64,000 bases of DNA from Rotaria macrura (taxonomy: Eukaryota > Rotifera > Eurotatoria > Philodinida > Philodinidae). The notes under the pieces are model-generated. The model saw only the letters and a program-made list of their open reading frames with translations. It was not told the origin of the DNA and did no database searches. The stretch lies in NCBI GenBank assembly GCA_900239685.1, contig OENT01000205.1:62001-126000 (forward strand), given 5' to 3'. The translations under genes and the position numbers were made by a program. This document shows positions 51,241 to 62,819 of this stretch, in pieces. The number at the start of each line of letters is the position of its first letter. The first letter of the stretch is position 1.

Positions 51241-51911
51241 ATGATAGACAGTCGATTAAGAAAATCATCAGAAAATTTACATGAGAGAGACTGTTATGCT
51301 TTCAGATCACTGGGACCTCCAGACGAATACATCTTCCTATCGTACGAAAATGATGATAAACCTTTGATCGACAAAGTTGCTGATATTTTGACTGATGCAG
51401 GAGGAAACGTTTGGACGGATGACATGATAGATTATCACGAAGAAACAAAGTATATATGATGGATGTTGAATCGGACGCTTTGAATTCATTGAATTCGTTT
51501 CATTTTAGTGTCGCAGAAGCTATAGAAAAATCTTGGGTGTTTATTTGTTTCCCAACACCAGCTTATCAAAATTCAAGCTCGTGTCGCACGGAGCTCTGCT
51601 TCGCACAAAAATGTGGGAAAAGAATAATACCTATTATAACTCAATCTAATTGGAAACCAAGTGGTTGGCTTGCTATGGTCATCGCGAGTATCCCATGTTT
51701 TAGATGGGAAAATGTTCAACCTGGTGATGCAGCAGCCAGAATGCCTGATCTCGTACAACGCCTCAAGAATCTTGCTACCGGAAATTTATCGAGAATGAGA
51801 AGAACAGTATCAGAAAATAATCCATCAGAGCGAAGGCCCGAAATACACCGGCCTGTTCGGGCGTTTTTTTCGACTCAGGACAGGACAAGTAGGACCAGCC
51901 CCAACACTTGA
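51241..51911 (+). CDS. TIR-domain protein (two exons)
   Basis: Exons 51241-51449 and 51509-51911 are joined over a 59-bp GT-AG intron with matching phase, giving 203 residues. The TIR domain fills about residues 27-180: DEYIFLSYENDDKPL (strand A/box 1), VWTDDMIDYHEE, then SWVFICFPTPAYQNSSSCRT followed by ELCFAQKCGKRIIPII. The glutamate after SSSCRT aligns with the catalytic Glu of NADase TIR domains such as SARM1; the CGKRIIPII segment also resembles SARM1. This makes NAD+ cleavage or signalling plausible. No other domain is present, so it may act as an adaptor or a small enzyme. The last about 25 residues, rich in Arg, Pro and Thr, overlap a local GCCCGAA/TTCGGGC inverted pair and may not be ancestral. 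Confidence 0.85.
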
Positions 51912-54821
51912 CATAAAAAACTTCAGTAAAACTTGTATACTGTGAACACCATCTGAAGGAAAGAAAATCGTTTTGGATAACAGAGTGTTCATAAAGGAGT
52001 TGGACCATGCAAATAGGTAGTTGACCAAAAGTCACTTTACCGAAAAAAACTTGAATATTTTCAGTACGCCTCGAGTAGCCGAGTTGATTTTTTTATTAAT
52101 GATTGAGGTATGTTCAAGATTTATATCGATGAAGACATCCCTTGTGTGACTCAGTTAAATATTTTGTTTTTCCTATCTGAAAAAAAGTAGGATATTGTTT
52201 TGGGGCCACTGGTTATACTTAGCAAACGGTCTCTCTAGGCTTTTCGCTATGGATACAAACCTTTAACATATCTCTACTATTGAGATGAAAATCAGCTCTT
52301 TGGCTCGAGGGATAGTGAGAATATTCAAATTTGTTTTGTTAAAAAGGCTTTTGATCTATCCTGTATAATAAAACCGTAAGTTTTATCATATTCTTTCTCT
52401 GGATGTGGATGTTCTATGTTGGCGAAAGCAAGGCTGATATGCAACCGGCCACAAACACGCACTATTTATGGAGTCAGAAAGAAAAAGGAATCAGCAAAAC
52501 TGAAGGGGTAAACTCGTTGGAAAACGATGATAATTGATAATCATCTTACTTAACCTGGTGTTCTATCTGGATATAGTTGTATTTGCTATTTCTTTCTCAG
52601 TTGGTTTCTACAGCTATCTCACCCTCAGGTTGTTCAGTTGCAGGAGTCATTTAGTATACCATTTGATACTACGGAAGATTTTTCAAAAATTTCCATGTTG
52701 TGACTAGTTTCAACTGACAGTTGAGGGTGTGTGTGGGGTGTGAGTGTACGATGTGGCTTGATGCAGTTATCAGTGGTTGGGTTGATATGGATACGTTTCT
52801 ATCTATTCTGTTTCAAACCCACTCACAATCTTGAGATCTAGTCGGTATGAAATTACTTTCGATAGAAGAAATGACACAGTTTGGTTTGACATTATATTCA
52901 TTTGCTTGAATGAATTAAAATCAACTAAAACCAGATATTAAAGGCAACACTGTCAGTCATGAACTGATGCACGAAATACGTGTGTATGACAAATGAAAGA
53001 AGTCATTTTCGTGATCTAAGGCAAATGCCACCTTTTAGAGATTTACAAGAAAATGGCATTATTTTTCGCGGGTATATCAGTTATATGTAATGACATAACA
53101 CATTTATAGTCAAGATCAAAATGAAAAACATTAACTGAAAAGAATCAAAAGGCACATATGACAAAGGAAATGTGATTCACGATCCATATACAGCATCAAT
53201 TTATGTTTCAGAAAATAAAAGCAGGCAATACATTGTGTTCTTCCTACTGCCGATCAAATGTTTCTCTTTTGTTGTAGTTCGAATGACCTTTTGCTTTCAT
53301 GATATTGTATATTACTATCCTCTGCAAAATAAAGTTCAGCATTAGAAGCAACGACGTAACTCTGTAATGGAACAAGCTATCGAGATGCGATTTATACATT
53401 CAAGAGTAGTATGCTGTTCCGAAAATTTTGACATGCCTTCGGGCGCACTCACAAGAGAGGCATGTTTTATAATGTAGAGTGAATATTCTTCAATTTATAG
53501 TTATATTACTGTTAAATCTATTGAAACATATTGAAGACTAGGTAATACACCGTTATTTCTTTTTTATTTGGTTGTTAACTTTCTATTTATTTGCGTATAT
53601 CCTGATTATTATCTATTCAATTTATTAACGTATTTTAACATGTTCAGCATCAGATTAAAGATTCTCATAGTTGTTTAACTTTGCAATTAGCTATTCAATT
53701 TTGAATCTATATATTGGTGAATAACTATTTAATTTTATGAATATCTACTTACCAATTGATATATGTTCTGAAGACTCACAATTGAAGGTATGCTGCTCTG
53801 TTTATGAATTTTTAACACTAATTTTCTACATAAATAATTATTTACATAGTCTCCAACATCATAGTTCACGTTGTTTTAATCAGGTATTTGGAGGCGAAAA
53901 ATGTGGCCGAACTTCTCTGAAGACAGTTACAGTTTTAAAACTTTTTGTTATAGATTATGTATGATTAGAAAACGTTTTTCTTTCAAAGCTCTTCAAAGTT
54001 CTATTAAAAAAAGAAAAGATGGACATTTCATATTCTCATCCACAAAAATTGCGATTTTCTGCAACGTTTTATCCCATAATTCATTGATTAATAGCATCAA
54101 CCAAAATTTTTATAAAGAATGACTGAAAGATAAAGCAAAAAAGTAAAGCAGTTATTTGAAACCTATTGATTGTTGTTAAATAGTGAATTAATCTTTTAAA
54201 TAATAATGATCTTGTTTGAATTGAGCCTGAATTTAAATGGTTAACAATGCTATGACAAAATAAACGAAATGTTTTAACCAATGAAGAAGCTACGCTCTTA
54301 TATTTATCTATCACTAAACGAATTACCTGTTCATGAAAACCTTCTCTATCTTTTTTGAAAAAATAGACACGTTCTTATTAGAATTGGAAGCAAAAGAATC
54401 CGAACAAAAACTGTGAGTAATAGTTTTGCTATTCAAATAACCTTTTAACAAATCAGTATTGTATGAGAATGGATAGTTTTGTTTTTCACTAATAAAAACG
54501 ATATTATCAGATTGAAGAGAAAACGAAGACGATTACATCTATGCACTTCTTGTATTATTTTGGTGTATTTGAAAATACAATAAAAGCAATCACCGTTGTC
54601 CATTGAAAAGAGATTTTAGTAAGAAAATTAGCCGATATCTATAATTATGAGTGAAGGATATTGTCTCATACACAGAAAAAAGAAAATAAAGAAAACATCC
54701 GAAATTCAATCGATGAAAACAGAAGCAGTATATTTTTGTTTATTGCTTGCTTTGGAACAAATTAGAAATGAATGGTTCGAAGCACATGATGTTTATCAGA
54801 TAAGTTCAATGAACAATAGTC
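51912..54821. other. Spacer; no gene recognised
   Basis: AT-rich with short frames only. Two overlapping plus-strand frames of about 75 codons (53737-54122) and one of 70 codons (54647-54859) lack motifs; the last runs into the end of the convergent aminotransferase gene. Confidence 0.4.
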
Positions 54822-56150
54822 TTATTTATTATATCTGTTGCGGACGATGTCAATTATAGCAGAACCTAATTTTTCATATTGTTCAATGCAATTATAGACG
54901 TGTGTTGATATTCGAACATATAAATGTCCATCAATATTTTTTATTGGCACTTCAATATTGAAATCATGATAAAGTTGATTTTGTATTATTTCAGCATCAT
55001 CATATTTAAAATTGCCATTATTATCATCAGAAATAGGTAATTCAATACAACGCATTGGACCAGATATATCATCTGAAGTTAATTTAGATGTATTCCACAT
55101 TTGTACTAATAAATCACTTGCATCTTTAGCTAGCTGTCTGTTACGATCCATAATCATCTGCATACCATAGTAAGACCAAAAACGTAAGCATTCGGTTAAT
55201 GCTAAGAAACTTGAATAATCTTTTAAACCTGTCCAAATAAATTCAGATTGCATTCCAGAATTAATTCCGTGTGATTGTATACACGGACGAATCGTTAATT
55301 TAGTGTTTGATTTGATATACAATAGGCCAACTCCTTTGGGTGCACAAAACCATTTATGACAATTTATCAAATAAATATCTGGTAAATAGTCATCTTCATA
55401 ATCAAAGCGTAGATCAATTGAACCAAGTGCATGCGCTCCATCGACGATGCATGTAATATTCAGTTCTTTGCAATAATGACAAAGATCATTTATTGGTAAT
55501 ATGAATGGCGAATTACTTGCTATATGATCGAAAAATGCATATTTAAATTGATGTGATTTGAGAGCAATTTTCATTTTATCTATAACTTTATTGATATCAG
55601 TAATGGGAAAGTCAATCGAAAATTCATATAATTGTGCACCGGCATTTAAACAAATCATCTTAATATACTTTTTATAGGCACCATACATCGTATTCGTTAT
55701 GAATATGTGACTCTTGTCGTCTATGTTTAATGATGTTACTACAGAATTCCAAGCAAATGTAACATTCTGGACTAATATTAAATTTTTTGCTGTTGCACAA
55801 CCCAAAAGTTTTGCCATTTTTCTTATTACATCAACTAATCTTGGAAATAATTCCCGATCAAAGAAGCGTAATGGTTGTTTCTCAATATAGTATTGAAACA
55901 TATGTGAATATTCTAATGCTTGACGTAGTACACAACCAAATGCACCATGATTAAGAAATACGTATTTGTTGTCTAATAAAAAGTATTTTTCATTCATCAG
56001 ACGTCCCAATTGAATTTGACCATCATTTGTATAATCATATAAGGGAAATGGTTCTGGTAAGGATACAAACTGATCATCAGTTAGATTGAGTAATTCTTCG
56101 ACATTTGAACAATGAAATGAACCAAAGTCACGTCGTGCAATCGACGACAT
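54822..56150 (-). CDS. PLP-dependent class V aminotransferase, isopenicillin-N-epimerase-like
   Basis: An intact, intronless 442-codon frame starting MSSIARRDFGSF. It has the class V aminotransferase fold: YVFLNHGAFGCV near residue 63, FFDHIASNS near 206, a cofactor-binding Asp in CIVDGAHALGSIDL (about 237), and the Schiff-base lysine in INCHKWFCAPKGVGLLY (about 266). The FLNHGAFG opening and HKW motif fit the isopenicillin N epimerase/ergothioneine-lyase-like branch rather than mitochondrial cysteine desulfurase. The substrate cannot be told from sequence alone. It is probably cytosolic; no targeting peptide is seen. The lack of introns, in a neighbourhood where other genes have short introns, makes horizontal acquisition from a microbe or fungus worth testing. 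Confidence 0.88.
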   Translation of the reverse strand: MSSIARRDFGSFHCSNVEELLNLTDDQFVSLPEPFPLYDYTNDGQIQLGRLMNEKYFLLDNKYVFLNHGAFGCVLRQALEYSHMFQYYIEKQPLRFFDRELFPRLVDVIRKMAKLLGCATAKNLILVQNVTFAWNSVVTSLNIDDKSHIFITNTMYGAYKKYIKMICLNAGAQLYEFSIDFPITDINKVIDKMKIALKSHQFKYAFFDHIASNSPFILPINDLCHYCKELNITCIVDGAHALGSIDLRFDYEDDYLPDIYLINCHKWFCAPKGVGLLYIKSNTKLTIRPCIQSHGINSGMQSEFIWTGLKDYSSFLALTECLRFWSYYGMQMIMDRNRQLAKDASDLLVQMWNTSKLTSDDISGPMRCIELPISDDNNGNFKYDDAEIIQNQLYHDFNIEVPIKNIDGHLYVRISTHVYNCIEQYEKLGSAIIDIVRNRYNK

Positions 56151-56941
56151 TTCAATTTTTATCTAAAAATTATCTTATGTGCTCTAATGTAAGTTTAACT
56201 AAAATTCAGTCAAATCACAAGTTAGAACGAAAATTGCGCACTTAATGTTGAGTATTCAATAGCAGAACCGTTCACTTTTCGATTGTTCGGTATCTAAGAG
56301 AAAACAAGAACATAAGTAATAACATGCAACATAAACGAAAAAAGGTGCTCAAAATTCGAAGTTCAAGTAAAACTTATTCTTTATTAGCTACTTATACGTA
56401 GTTGGATAGCACTCGTCGAGTAGACTCGCAATATATGTTTTGATGTTTGCAAACAATTTTTAGGCTCAAAAACTGTTCTTTGATTTTCATTTTTTTCGAT
56501 GGAAGCCTCATTACTTTTTCGATATGAAAAGTTTAAAAATCAAATGGTCGTCCAAGGTAAGCAGATGCCCGAATTATAGAAATTCTATGAATACCGAAAG
56601 AAATGAAAAAAATTTTACATGTATTTTGTTGCTTCCTGATTCTTTCTAATACCAAAAATTAAATGTCTTCAGCGGATCATTCTTTTTCTGAATATAATTT
56701 CATAAAACTTGGAGCGTTAAAACACCCAAAAAGGAACAAAAGACATAAATCAAATGTCAACGTTTTTTTCAAATGATATTCATAGACTTCCTACACACTA
56801 AAACACCCTGTTCCCTTTCCTTTTTTCTGAATTTAGGCATCATCCGGATTGTTGATAGCAAGACTTCATGATACTCTCTCTCTCTCACTCTCAGAAATCT
56901 CCATGAATGAAGAATGAAGGAGACGTACAACAAACGCAATA
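56151..56941. other. Upstream region of the aminotransferase gene
   Basis: Non-coding. A TCTCTCTCTC microsatellite lies near 56875-56895. No other feature. Confidence 0.4.
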
Positions 56942-57310
56942 AAATCTGTCTGAACAAATTGTACAGGACTCGCAGCGAAAAACAGCACGATGTGCGAACA
57001 GTGTAGAGAAAAAGAAGAGAAAAAAAGTTACTTCATATTAAACGGCCAAGGTTAGAAGAGGCCACAGGAAACAAATCCTGTCTGATCGATTGATACAGGA
57101 CGTGCAGCGATAAAATCATGATGGACGAACAGTGTAGAGAATGCGGAGAGAAAAAGAAAATTTGCTTCATATTATACAACGGAGGTTAGGAGAGAAGAAA
57201 AGAAAAAAATCCTGCCTAAGGTCGTCGATTAGTAAAGAACGCGCAGCGGAGAGAGCACGCAACGAAGACTAAAATTTACTTTATATTATACATAGAGGTG
57301 AGAATGTAGA
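56942..57310. repeat. Three-copy tandem repeat, about 132-bp unit
   Basis: Units begin at about 56942, 57073 and 57207 with AAATCCTG-type starts. They share CAGGACTCGCAGCG-like, GAACAGTGTAGAGAA and TACTTCATATTA-like words in the same order. The third unit is the most diverged. The repeat is purine-rich on the plus strand and has no coding frame. Confidence 0.7.
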
Positions 57311-59027
57311 TGCACGACATCTATGCATTAGTATGACCAGAGCGGGAGTCGAAATTATCTTTACGGGTGAGTGGAACTGCCATAGTGCTAATATTTCACT
57401 TGTGCAACAAGAATCACCAGTTAGTATCATCAAAAAGGAAACTAAGACTAGTTTTGATCTTTTCCGAGGGGATCCTCATCAACTAGCTTTCACTAAAATT
57501 GGATTGCCTTTTATAACGCACTTGGATGGATGTATATCGAAATAGATACCCTTCGAGATTTCAAATATAGGTTTTTCAAAAGTATACATGTCTGAGCAGA
57601 GATGGATTCCGATACTTACTTCTATGATTGTGTGTTCGCCTACTGTTGGTTAGGATTTATTTTATTAGAGAAGTGTTGCAGTGTCGCCATGTTGGCTTAT
57701 CGATGTGTGGAGAATATTTTGTAGTTTAACGAAAGAGTTGTAATGGTCGTTGCTCTTACAGAGGAATATAAGCATTTTAAAAGGACTAATGGATGTTCTG
57801 GAAGTGTGGATCTGTAGTTTGCTTGGTTAGGATCAGTACAATTTAATCTAGGAGAGGAGAAAAGGAAAGTCTGGAGGGAAACCACCTCATGGTTGCGTTT
57901 TCTTAATTCTAGCAAAAGTTATGAAATCATAGATGTCTCGGAGAAAGAAATCTCAATTGGTAGTATTGACATGATTGATTCGATCTGTTCCTATTGCTCT
58001 AATCGAATGAACTGTTCTTGGTTTCGTTTTGTTCGTTCTTGGTTCGCCATTCACTGCACGGCATGGATCTGCGCTAACTGTTCCGTTGCATTTATCATCG
58101 TCTCAAGTTGTTCCAAAGCAGCAAAACCTTTGAGTTAGTTTATCTGTTCTCGCTCCCCTGTAGGGGTGTCGCATTTTTATTCTGCTCCCACAAAACGGGA
58201 ACACATAATAATTTTCCACATCAATGATAAGCAATTGTGTAGAAACACCTCGATGAATATGAAAAATGCTTGAAATCACTGTAAGAGATGGTTTTCTGTT
58301 CCTTGAGAACAAGAATACCGACAACCCTACTCCCGCATATTTTGGATCTATTTTCTCGAGGTTATTCTAATCGAGAAGTATTTCCTTGTCACTTGAATCC
58401 ATGGTGTTGCCGTTGTTGCTCATGCCTTCATCAAAACTGTTGTATCTAATGTTCTTCTTACCATCGATGTCTTCATTGATTTATTTGGCTGATAGTGAGA
58501 TTATCGGATGCTTGATCGAAAAAAACGAATTGATTTTGGCTGATAATTGTACTGTAAAATCCATTTAGCTTTCTCGGGCTATAGCATTCTATAGCAATGT
58601 TCGATACGACAAAATTACTTTCTACTTGTTCAGAAGTTTTTCAATTAAGAAGAAATTTTCACGTTGAATCTTCAAAATTTTGTTTCTTCTGAAAACGATT
58701 TCGTTTAACTGAAACTCAGAGAATACTTAATATCTAGAATACTGAAAAAAAGGAATTTTTCTTGAAGATAAATATTCCTTCAAGGAACCAAATAGAGATG
58801 GAACTTTATCTTTACTTTACTAGCAAATAAGTAAATGAAATCATCAATGAATTCACTAAAAGAGAATCGATTAAATATGGCACTCTTTATGACTAAATTG
58901 TGACTGAGAAACATGCACCAGGCCAAGGATCTTCAATAATATCAATATGCTGTCTTCTGAAAATGCATAGAAGTTCTGTGGCAGCTGAGGCCTCTGCGAG
59001 TGTACATAGATACGTTTTCCTGACATT
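57311..59027. other. Spacer with unassigned short frames
   Basis: A 70-codon frame at 57333-57545 (plus) reads like protein but matches no family I know. Other frames (57697-58324, both strands) are short and overlap. No repeat or RNA gene recognised. Confidence 0.3.
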
Positions 59028-59296
59028 GTGATTTCTCCTGTTTGGTCAAGCATCGAATCCTCAGCGGTTAGTCTCGCTCGAATGAATATCTTTGCATCTT
59101 GGCTCTACAAAGAAATGAGGACTGAACTGATGACGAACACATCAGTTGCTAGATTCCTAACGCTTTTAATGAAATGTACGATTCTTTTGAACGACAAAGA
59201 ATTTTTAAATCAGTACGATAGATGGTATCGCTTTTTAGAGACAAACAACAAGATCTGTGATGATCACAGCGATCACTGCATCGATAGTAGTATTCA
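59028..59296 (+). pseudogene. Open frame interrupted by the 2.9-kb element
   Basis: A 90-codon open stretch runs from a GTG at 59028 (first ATG at 59082) up to the insertion point of the transposon at 59297. The frame continues beyond the far side of the element at 62208 for ten more codons to a stop at 62237, once one copy of the ATTCA duplication is discounted. The sequence (for example ASWLYKEMRTELMTN) resembles no family I recognise. It may be an exon of a gene broken by the insertion, or chance. Confidence 0.3.
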
Positions 59297-59319
59297 CAAG
59301 GGGGAAAAAGCAGACTTCT

Positions 59320-59570
59320 GTACTTCTTGGTACTTCTTGGTACTTCTTCCGTACTTCTTCGTACTTCTCGGTACTTCTTGGTACTTCTTGGTACTTCTCG
59401 GTACTTCTTGGTACTTCTCGGTACTTCTCGGTACTTCTCTGTACTTCTTGGTACTTCTTCGTACTTCTCGGTACTTCTCGGTACTTCTTGGTACTTCTTG
59501 GTACTTCTCTGTACTTCTCTGTACTTCTGAGTACTTCTGGGTAGTTCTCAGTACTTCTTGGTATTTCTGT
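59320..59570 (+). repeat. Decamer array, about 25 copies of GTACTTCTTG
   Basis: Tandem 10-bp units keep GTACTTCT; the last two bases vary (TG, CG, CT, TC). The period is strict except for one 11-bp unit and a decaying right edge (GTAGTTCTCA, GTATTTCTGT). Long open frames across it on all plus-strand phases result from the 30-base repeat of frames and are not genes. Confidence 0.92.
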
Positions 59571-61198
59571 CTACCTCGGCTATCATTTAAACCATTTCAC
59601 TATTTTCAGTTAATATCAATGATGCTCTCATTACACCATATGTTATTAGTTCTGATAAAATATCCGTGGAGACAAATAGATAGAATCAAATCATATAAAA
59701 AACTGAAAAAGCTACAAGAATGCGCACAAAAACTTGAGCTTTTTCAATAATTAATGTAGAGCACTAAAGAGACACTATTACATTTTCCAATAGATCTCCA
59801 CCAAAGACCAACTATAGGGCTCTTCTCTAAGGACTGTTGCTTATTCTGTGTTATCCGTTGATGAGATCAAACTATCGATTGATGAAAACAAAAACACTGA
59901 AAACGAGCCTGGTGATTGCTGATTTTTGGACCCCTCTATATTTATATTCTGCCTACCATATGTGAGGAACCTTAAGCCTCCCCACTCAAAAACCGATGTC
60001 AGCTAAGACATGTTCAAATGACATGAACTTTACAGAAAATGTAGGACCTCTAGTGAGGTAGCTATTACAAAATTTTCAGCCCATTATCATGATGTTTATG
60101 GGAGATATTGACCGCGCAAAGATCAACAATAGCTCATTAGGCTACCCGAATTTCTCGGTTCAGGCTTATGTCATATGTGTAATTCTTTTTGTTTGAAAGA
60201 GTGTATCGGGATTCAGGGCATCTCATTTCTGTTCTAAATTCTTATTTTCAAGCGGAAAGAAGAAATCACAATTTCAATGACTAAAAAACTGAAAAATGGA
60301 GAAGGGAATTTCTAATGATGTTACCTTATATGATAATAAAAAGTTTAATTTAAAAAAAGAGGCTCTGTGGTGCCTTGTATCTTGGCCTGTTCTCAGCAAC
60401 AAAAACATATATCAGCATTATCTCAGTTAGATTATAACGTGAAACACGATACACCTGTTTTTGCTAATTCACTTAATTTACAGTTTAGAACATCAACAAG
60501 AAAATAATCCTAATAAATTCCAACTAGACGTTATTTATAATTGATCTTTGATAGGCCTCTGAACTCTGTCTATCACAATCTATAGGGGGACGACGGGGTG
60601 CAAATTTCTACCCTATATACTTCACTACTCCTCTCAAATCTTGTTTCAAAAAATTTAATTCGTAACATGAATCTGGTCAGGAAAATTTGGGTTTTGCGTC
60701 CGATCTATCATGAACTGAGAAAAAACGAAAAATATTTCCTGCTTTTACCAAAAACAGTTTATTTTGCGAGTAGAGGATGAAAAAAGTGTTAGAATATATT
60801 TTGGCAAGAGGAGGCGCAGAGCACAACGTTTTTTCGCTAATGAAAGACCAGACCGTGGGCTGCCTTCGCATGTATTTATCTCAATTTCTAAGCTTCTGAC
60901 GAAAATTAACTGTTTCTTTTATAGCTGGAGGAGTTCGAACGGTGCTAAGTGTCGTTACCTGTGTTGTCATCTATTCATTTTTTAGATTGCCTCTTGCACT
61001 GTGCTGCCACTCTCTTGGTATTGCGCTCTTCGCGAACGTTGTTGAAAGTCATTATTATATAGTTACTACAAGAAGATATCCACCTTTTGAGTCTTAGGTA
61101 TGTTTTTGTTGAGTCTTTGAATTTTGAAATTATATTCAAATATCATTGTGATAAATCTAAATCTTACATCGTTAAATTAGATTTCTTTGCATCTTCTA

Positions 61199-61440
61199 CA
61201 CTGTAAGAAAAAAATCTTAGAATAATAAACCCTACGAAAAGGGTTTATGCCAGTCATAAACCCTTCACCGTATATTAATAAATCCTTTTATCGTTTATTG
61301 ACAGCTTCCTAAACCCTTTAAGGGTTTAGGAGAAGCTCAAATATGATAAAAAAAGGGTTTAATAATATACGGTGAAGGGTTTATGACTGGCATAAACCCT
61401 TTTCTTAGGGTTTATTATCCTAAGATTATTTTTTACAGTG
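61199..61440. mobile_element. Near-palindromic TA-flanked MITE nested in the larger element
   Basis: The left half, starting CACTGTAAGAAAAAAATCTT, and the right half, ending ATTTTTTACAGTG, are inverted repeats of nearly the full half-length. They contain AAACCCTT/AAGGGTTT and TATACGGTGAAGGG words. TA dinucleotides flank it at 61197-61198 and 61441-61442. The 242-bp unit would form a long hairpin and has no coding capacity. It is of Tc1/mariner type by target. Confidence 0.8.
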
Positions 61441-62001
61441 TATAATAGAACTATCAAAAAGAATATTAATCAATTCTATTGATATTGTTTATCTGGCATT
61501 GAGCTAGCCGCATATAAACGCATCTCAAGCGGCTTAAATTCAAGCACAAATAGGTATAAAAAAATCTACTCATCATTATTTATTTTTTGGTAGAGCACTT
61601 ATTGACAGATTGTATTGCAAGAGGCAAAAGTGGCAAAGTATACATCTTCCCAAACTAAGTTTGGTTTTTATCGAAAATACTTGCGCTCTCTAAAGTTTTG
61701 TGAATTTAGCTAAATTTTAATTAAAGTTGAGCATAAAGCAGCATAGTCCTTCAATCTAAATTTTCTAGTTTTAGCTTCTCAAGTATTTTGAAAACTATTT
61801 AATTTCACCTGACACTATTTACATAAAAAATTAGTGTGTCGGTTGTTAATAGTTAAACCTATTGAATTTTCCAATGATCGACTCTCGAGTTATTTTAACA
61901 GTCGTAAACATGATAAAAATCTCTCATAATTTACTGTTTGAATTGTTATTTTTCAGACAAATATAGTTTAAGGAGCTTCACGGCAAGTTCTGTCACTCAT
62001 T

Positions 62002-62177
62002 GTACTTCTTGGTACTTCTTGGTACTTCTTGGTACTTCTCGGTACTTCTCTGTACTTCTTGGTACTTCTTCGTACTTCTCGGTACTTCTCTGTACTTCTT
62101 GGTACTTCTCGGTACTTCTCGGTACTTCTTTGTACTTCTTCGTACTTCTTGGTACTTCTTGGTACTTCTGTACTTCT
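62002..62177 (+). repeat. Decamer array, about 17 copies of GTACTTCTTG
   Basis: Same 10-bp unit and same variants as the array at 59320-59570. It ends in the palindrome GTACTTCTGAAGTAC, where the array meets the inverted right TIR. Confidence 0.92.
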
Positions 62178-62207
62178 GAAGTACAGAAGTCTGCTTTTTC
62201 CCCCTTG

Positions 62208-62819
62208 ATTCATCTAAAAGAGTACAGCTTCTTTTGAAGTAGATAGACACATCCAATTATTACATACGATGCCTTTTTCATGTTCATTTAACTTATCAGG
62301 TGTAATGAACGAGTCTATTTAAATGGTGGGAAAACGAACCAATCAATATCCCACAATACATCGTATCACGTATTCTGTGTATATACTTGTTTACTACAAA
62401 GAACAATATCATTGATAATACTAGTAGCAGTACTAGTAAACTTCGTCGCGTTCTGTTCGTCGCATAATTTCTTTCGTTCTGTTCGCTGGCGTAATTAATT
62501 CTTTTTTTTATATAACCAATCGAAATACAATAAAACAAATGAGAAATTGTAAGAGATACATACAACAGTGATAGATAATTGATTTTTCTAAAGCGTATAC
62601 CTCTTTAATTGGGAAAGCGGATAAAAAAATTAATCAAATGTAATCATGATAGAGCTAAAGCGAACGAAGAATAACTACATTTATCACTCGGTTAATGAAT
62701 TTTAACATAATCTGTATCAACGATAGCATTGATCCAATGTTCTTAATTATGGGATCTAGTCAAATAAATACATTTCATTTCTCACTCTCATCATTCAATA
62801 CGCATAATTCTCAAACAAA
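62208..62819. other. Upstream region of the FLYWCH/MULE gene
   Basis: Non-coding. An 89-codon minus-strand frame (62565-62296) has no motif. There are no inverted repeats that would mark the end of an autonomous Mutator-like element. Confidence 0.35.

Larger units (their letters stand above)
59297..62207. mobile_element. 2.9-kb TIR element with subterminal decamer arrays
   Basis: Perfect 30-bp terminal inverted repeats, starting CAAGGGGGAAAAAGCAGAC (59297-59326 and, inverted, 62178-62207), are flanked by the direct repeat ATTCA (59292-59296 and 62208-62212). Inside each end lies an array of the decamer GTACTTCTTG, in the same strand orientation at both ends and therefore inverted relative to one of the TIRs. 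The interior shows no transposase and carries a nested MITE at 61199-61440. This fits a non-autonomous DNA transposon mobilised in trans. I cannot assign a superfamily from a 5-bp target duplication and these ends alone. Confidence 0.75.

Noticed and set aside
59028..59750. A 240-codon frame with Tyr/Phe/Ser/Leu repeats across the left decamer array
   Set aside because: The repeat part is a 10-bp array open in several frames; it is transposon sequence, not a repeat protein.
61968..62256. Minus-strand frames rich in EVPRSTKKY-like repeats
   Set aside because: Same cause: translation of the second decamer array.
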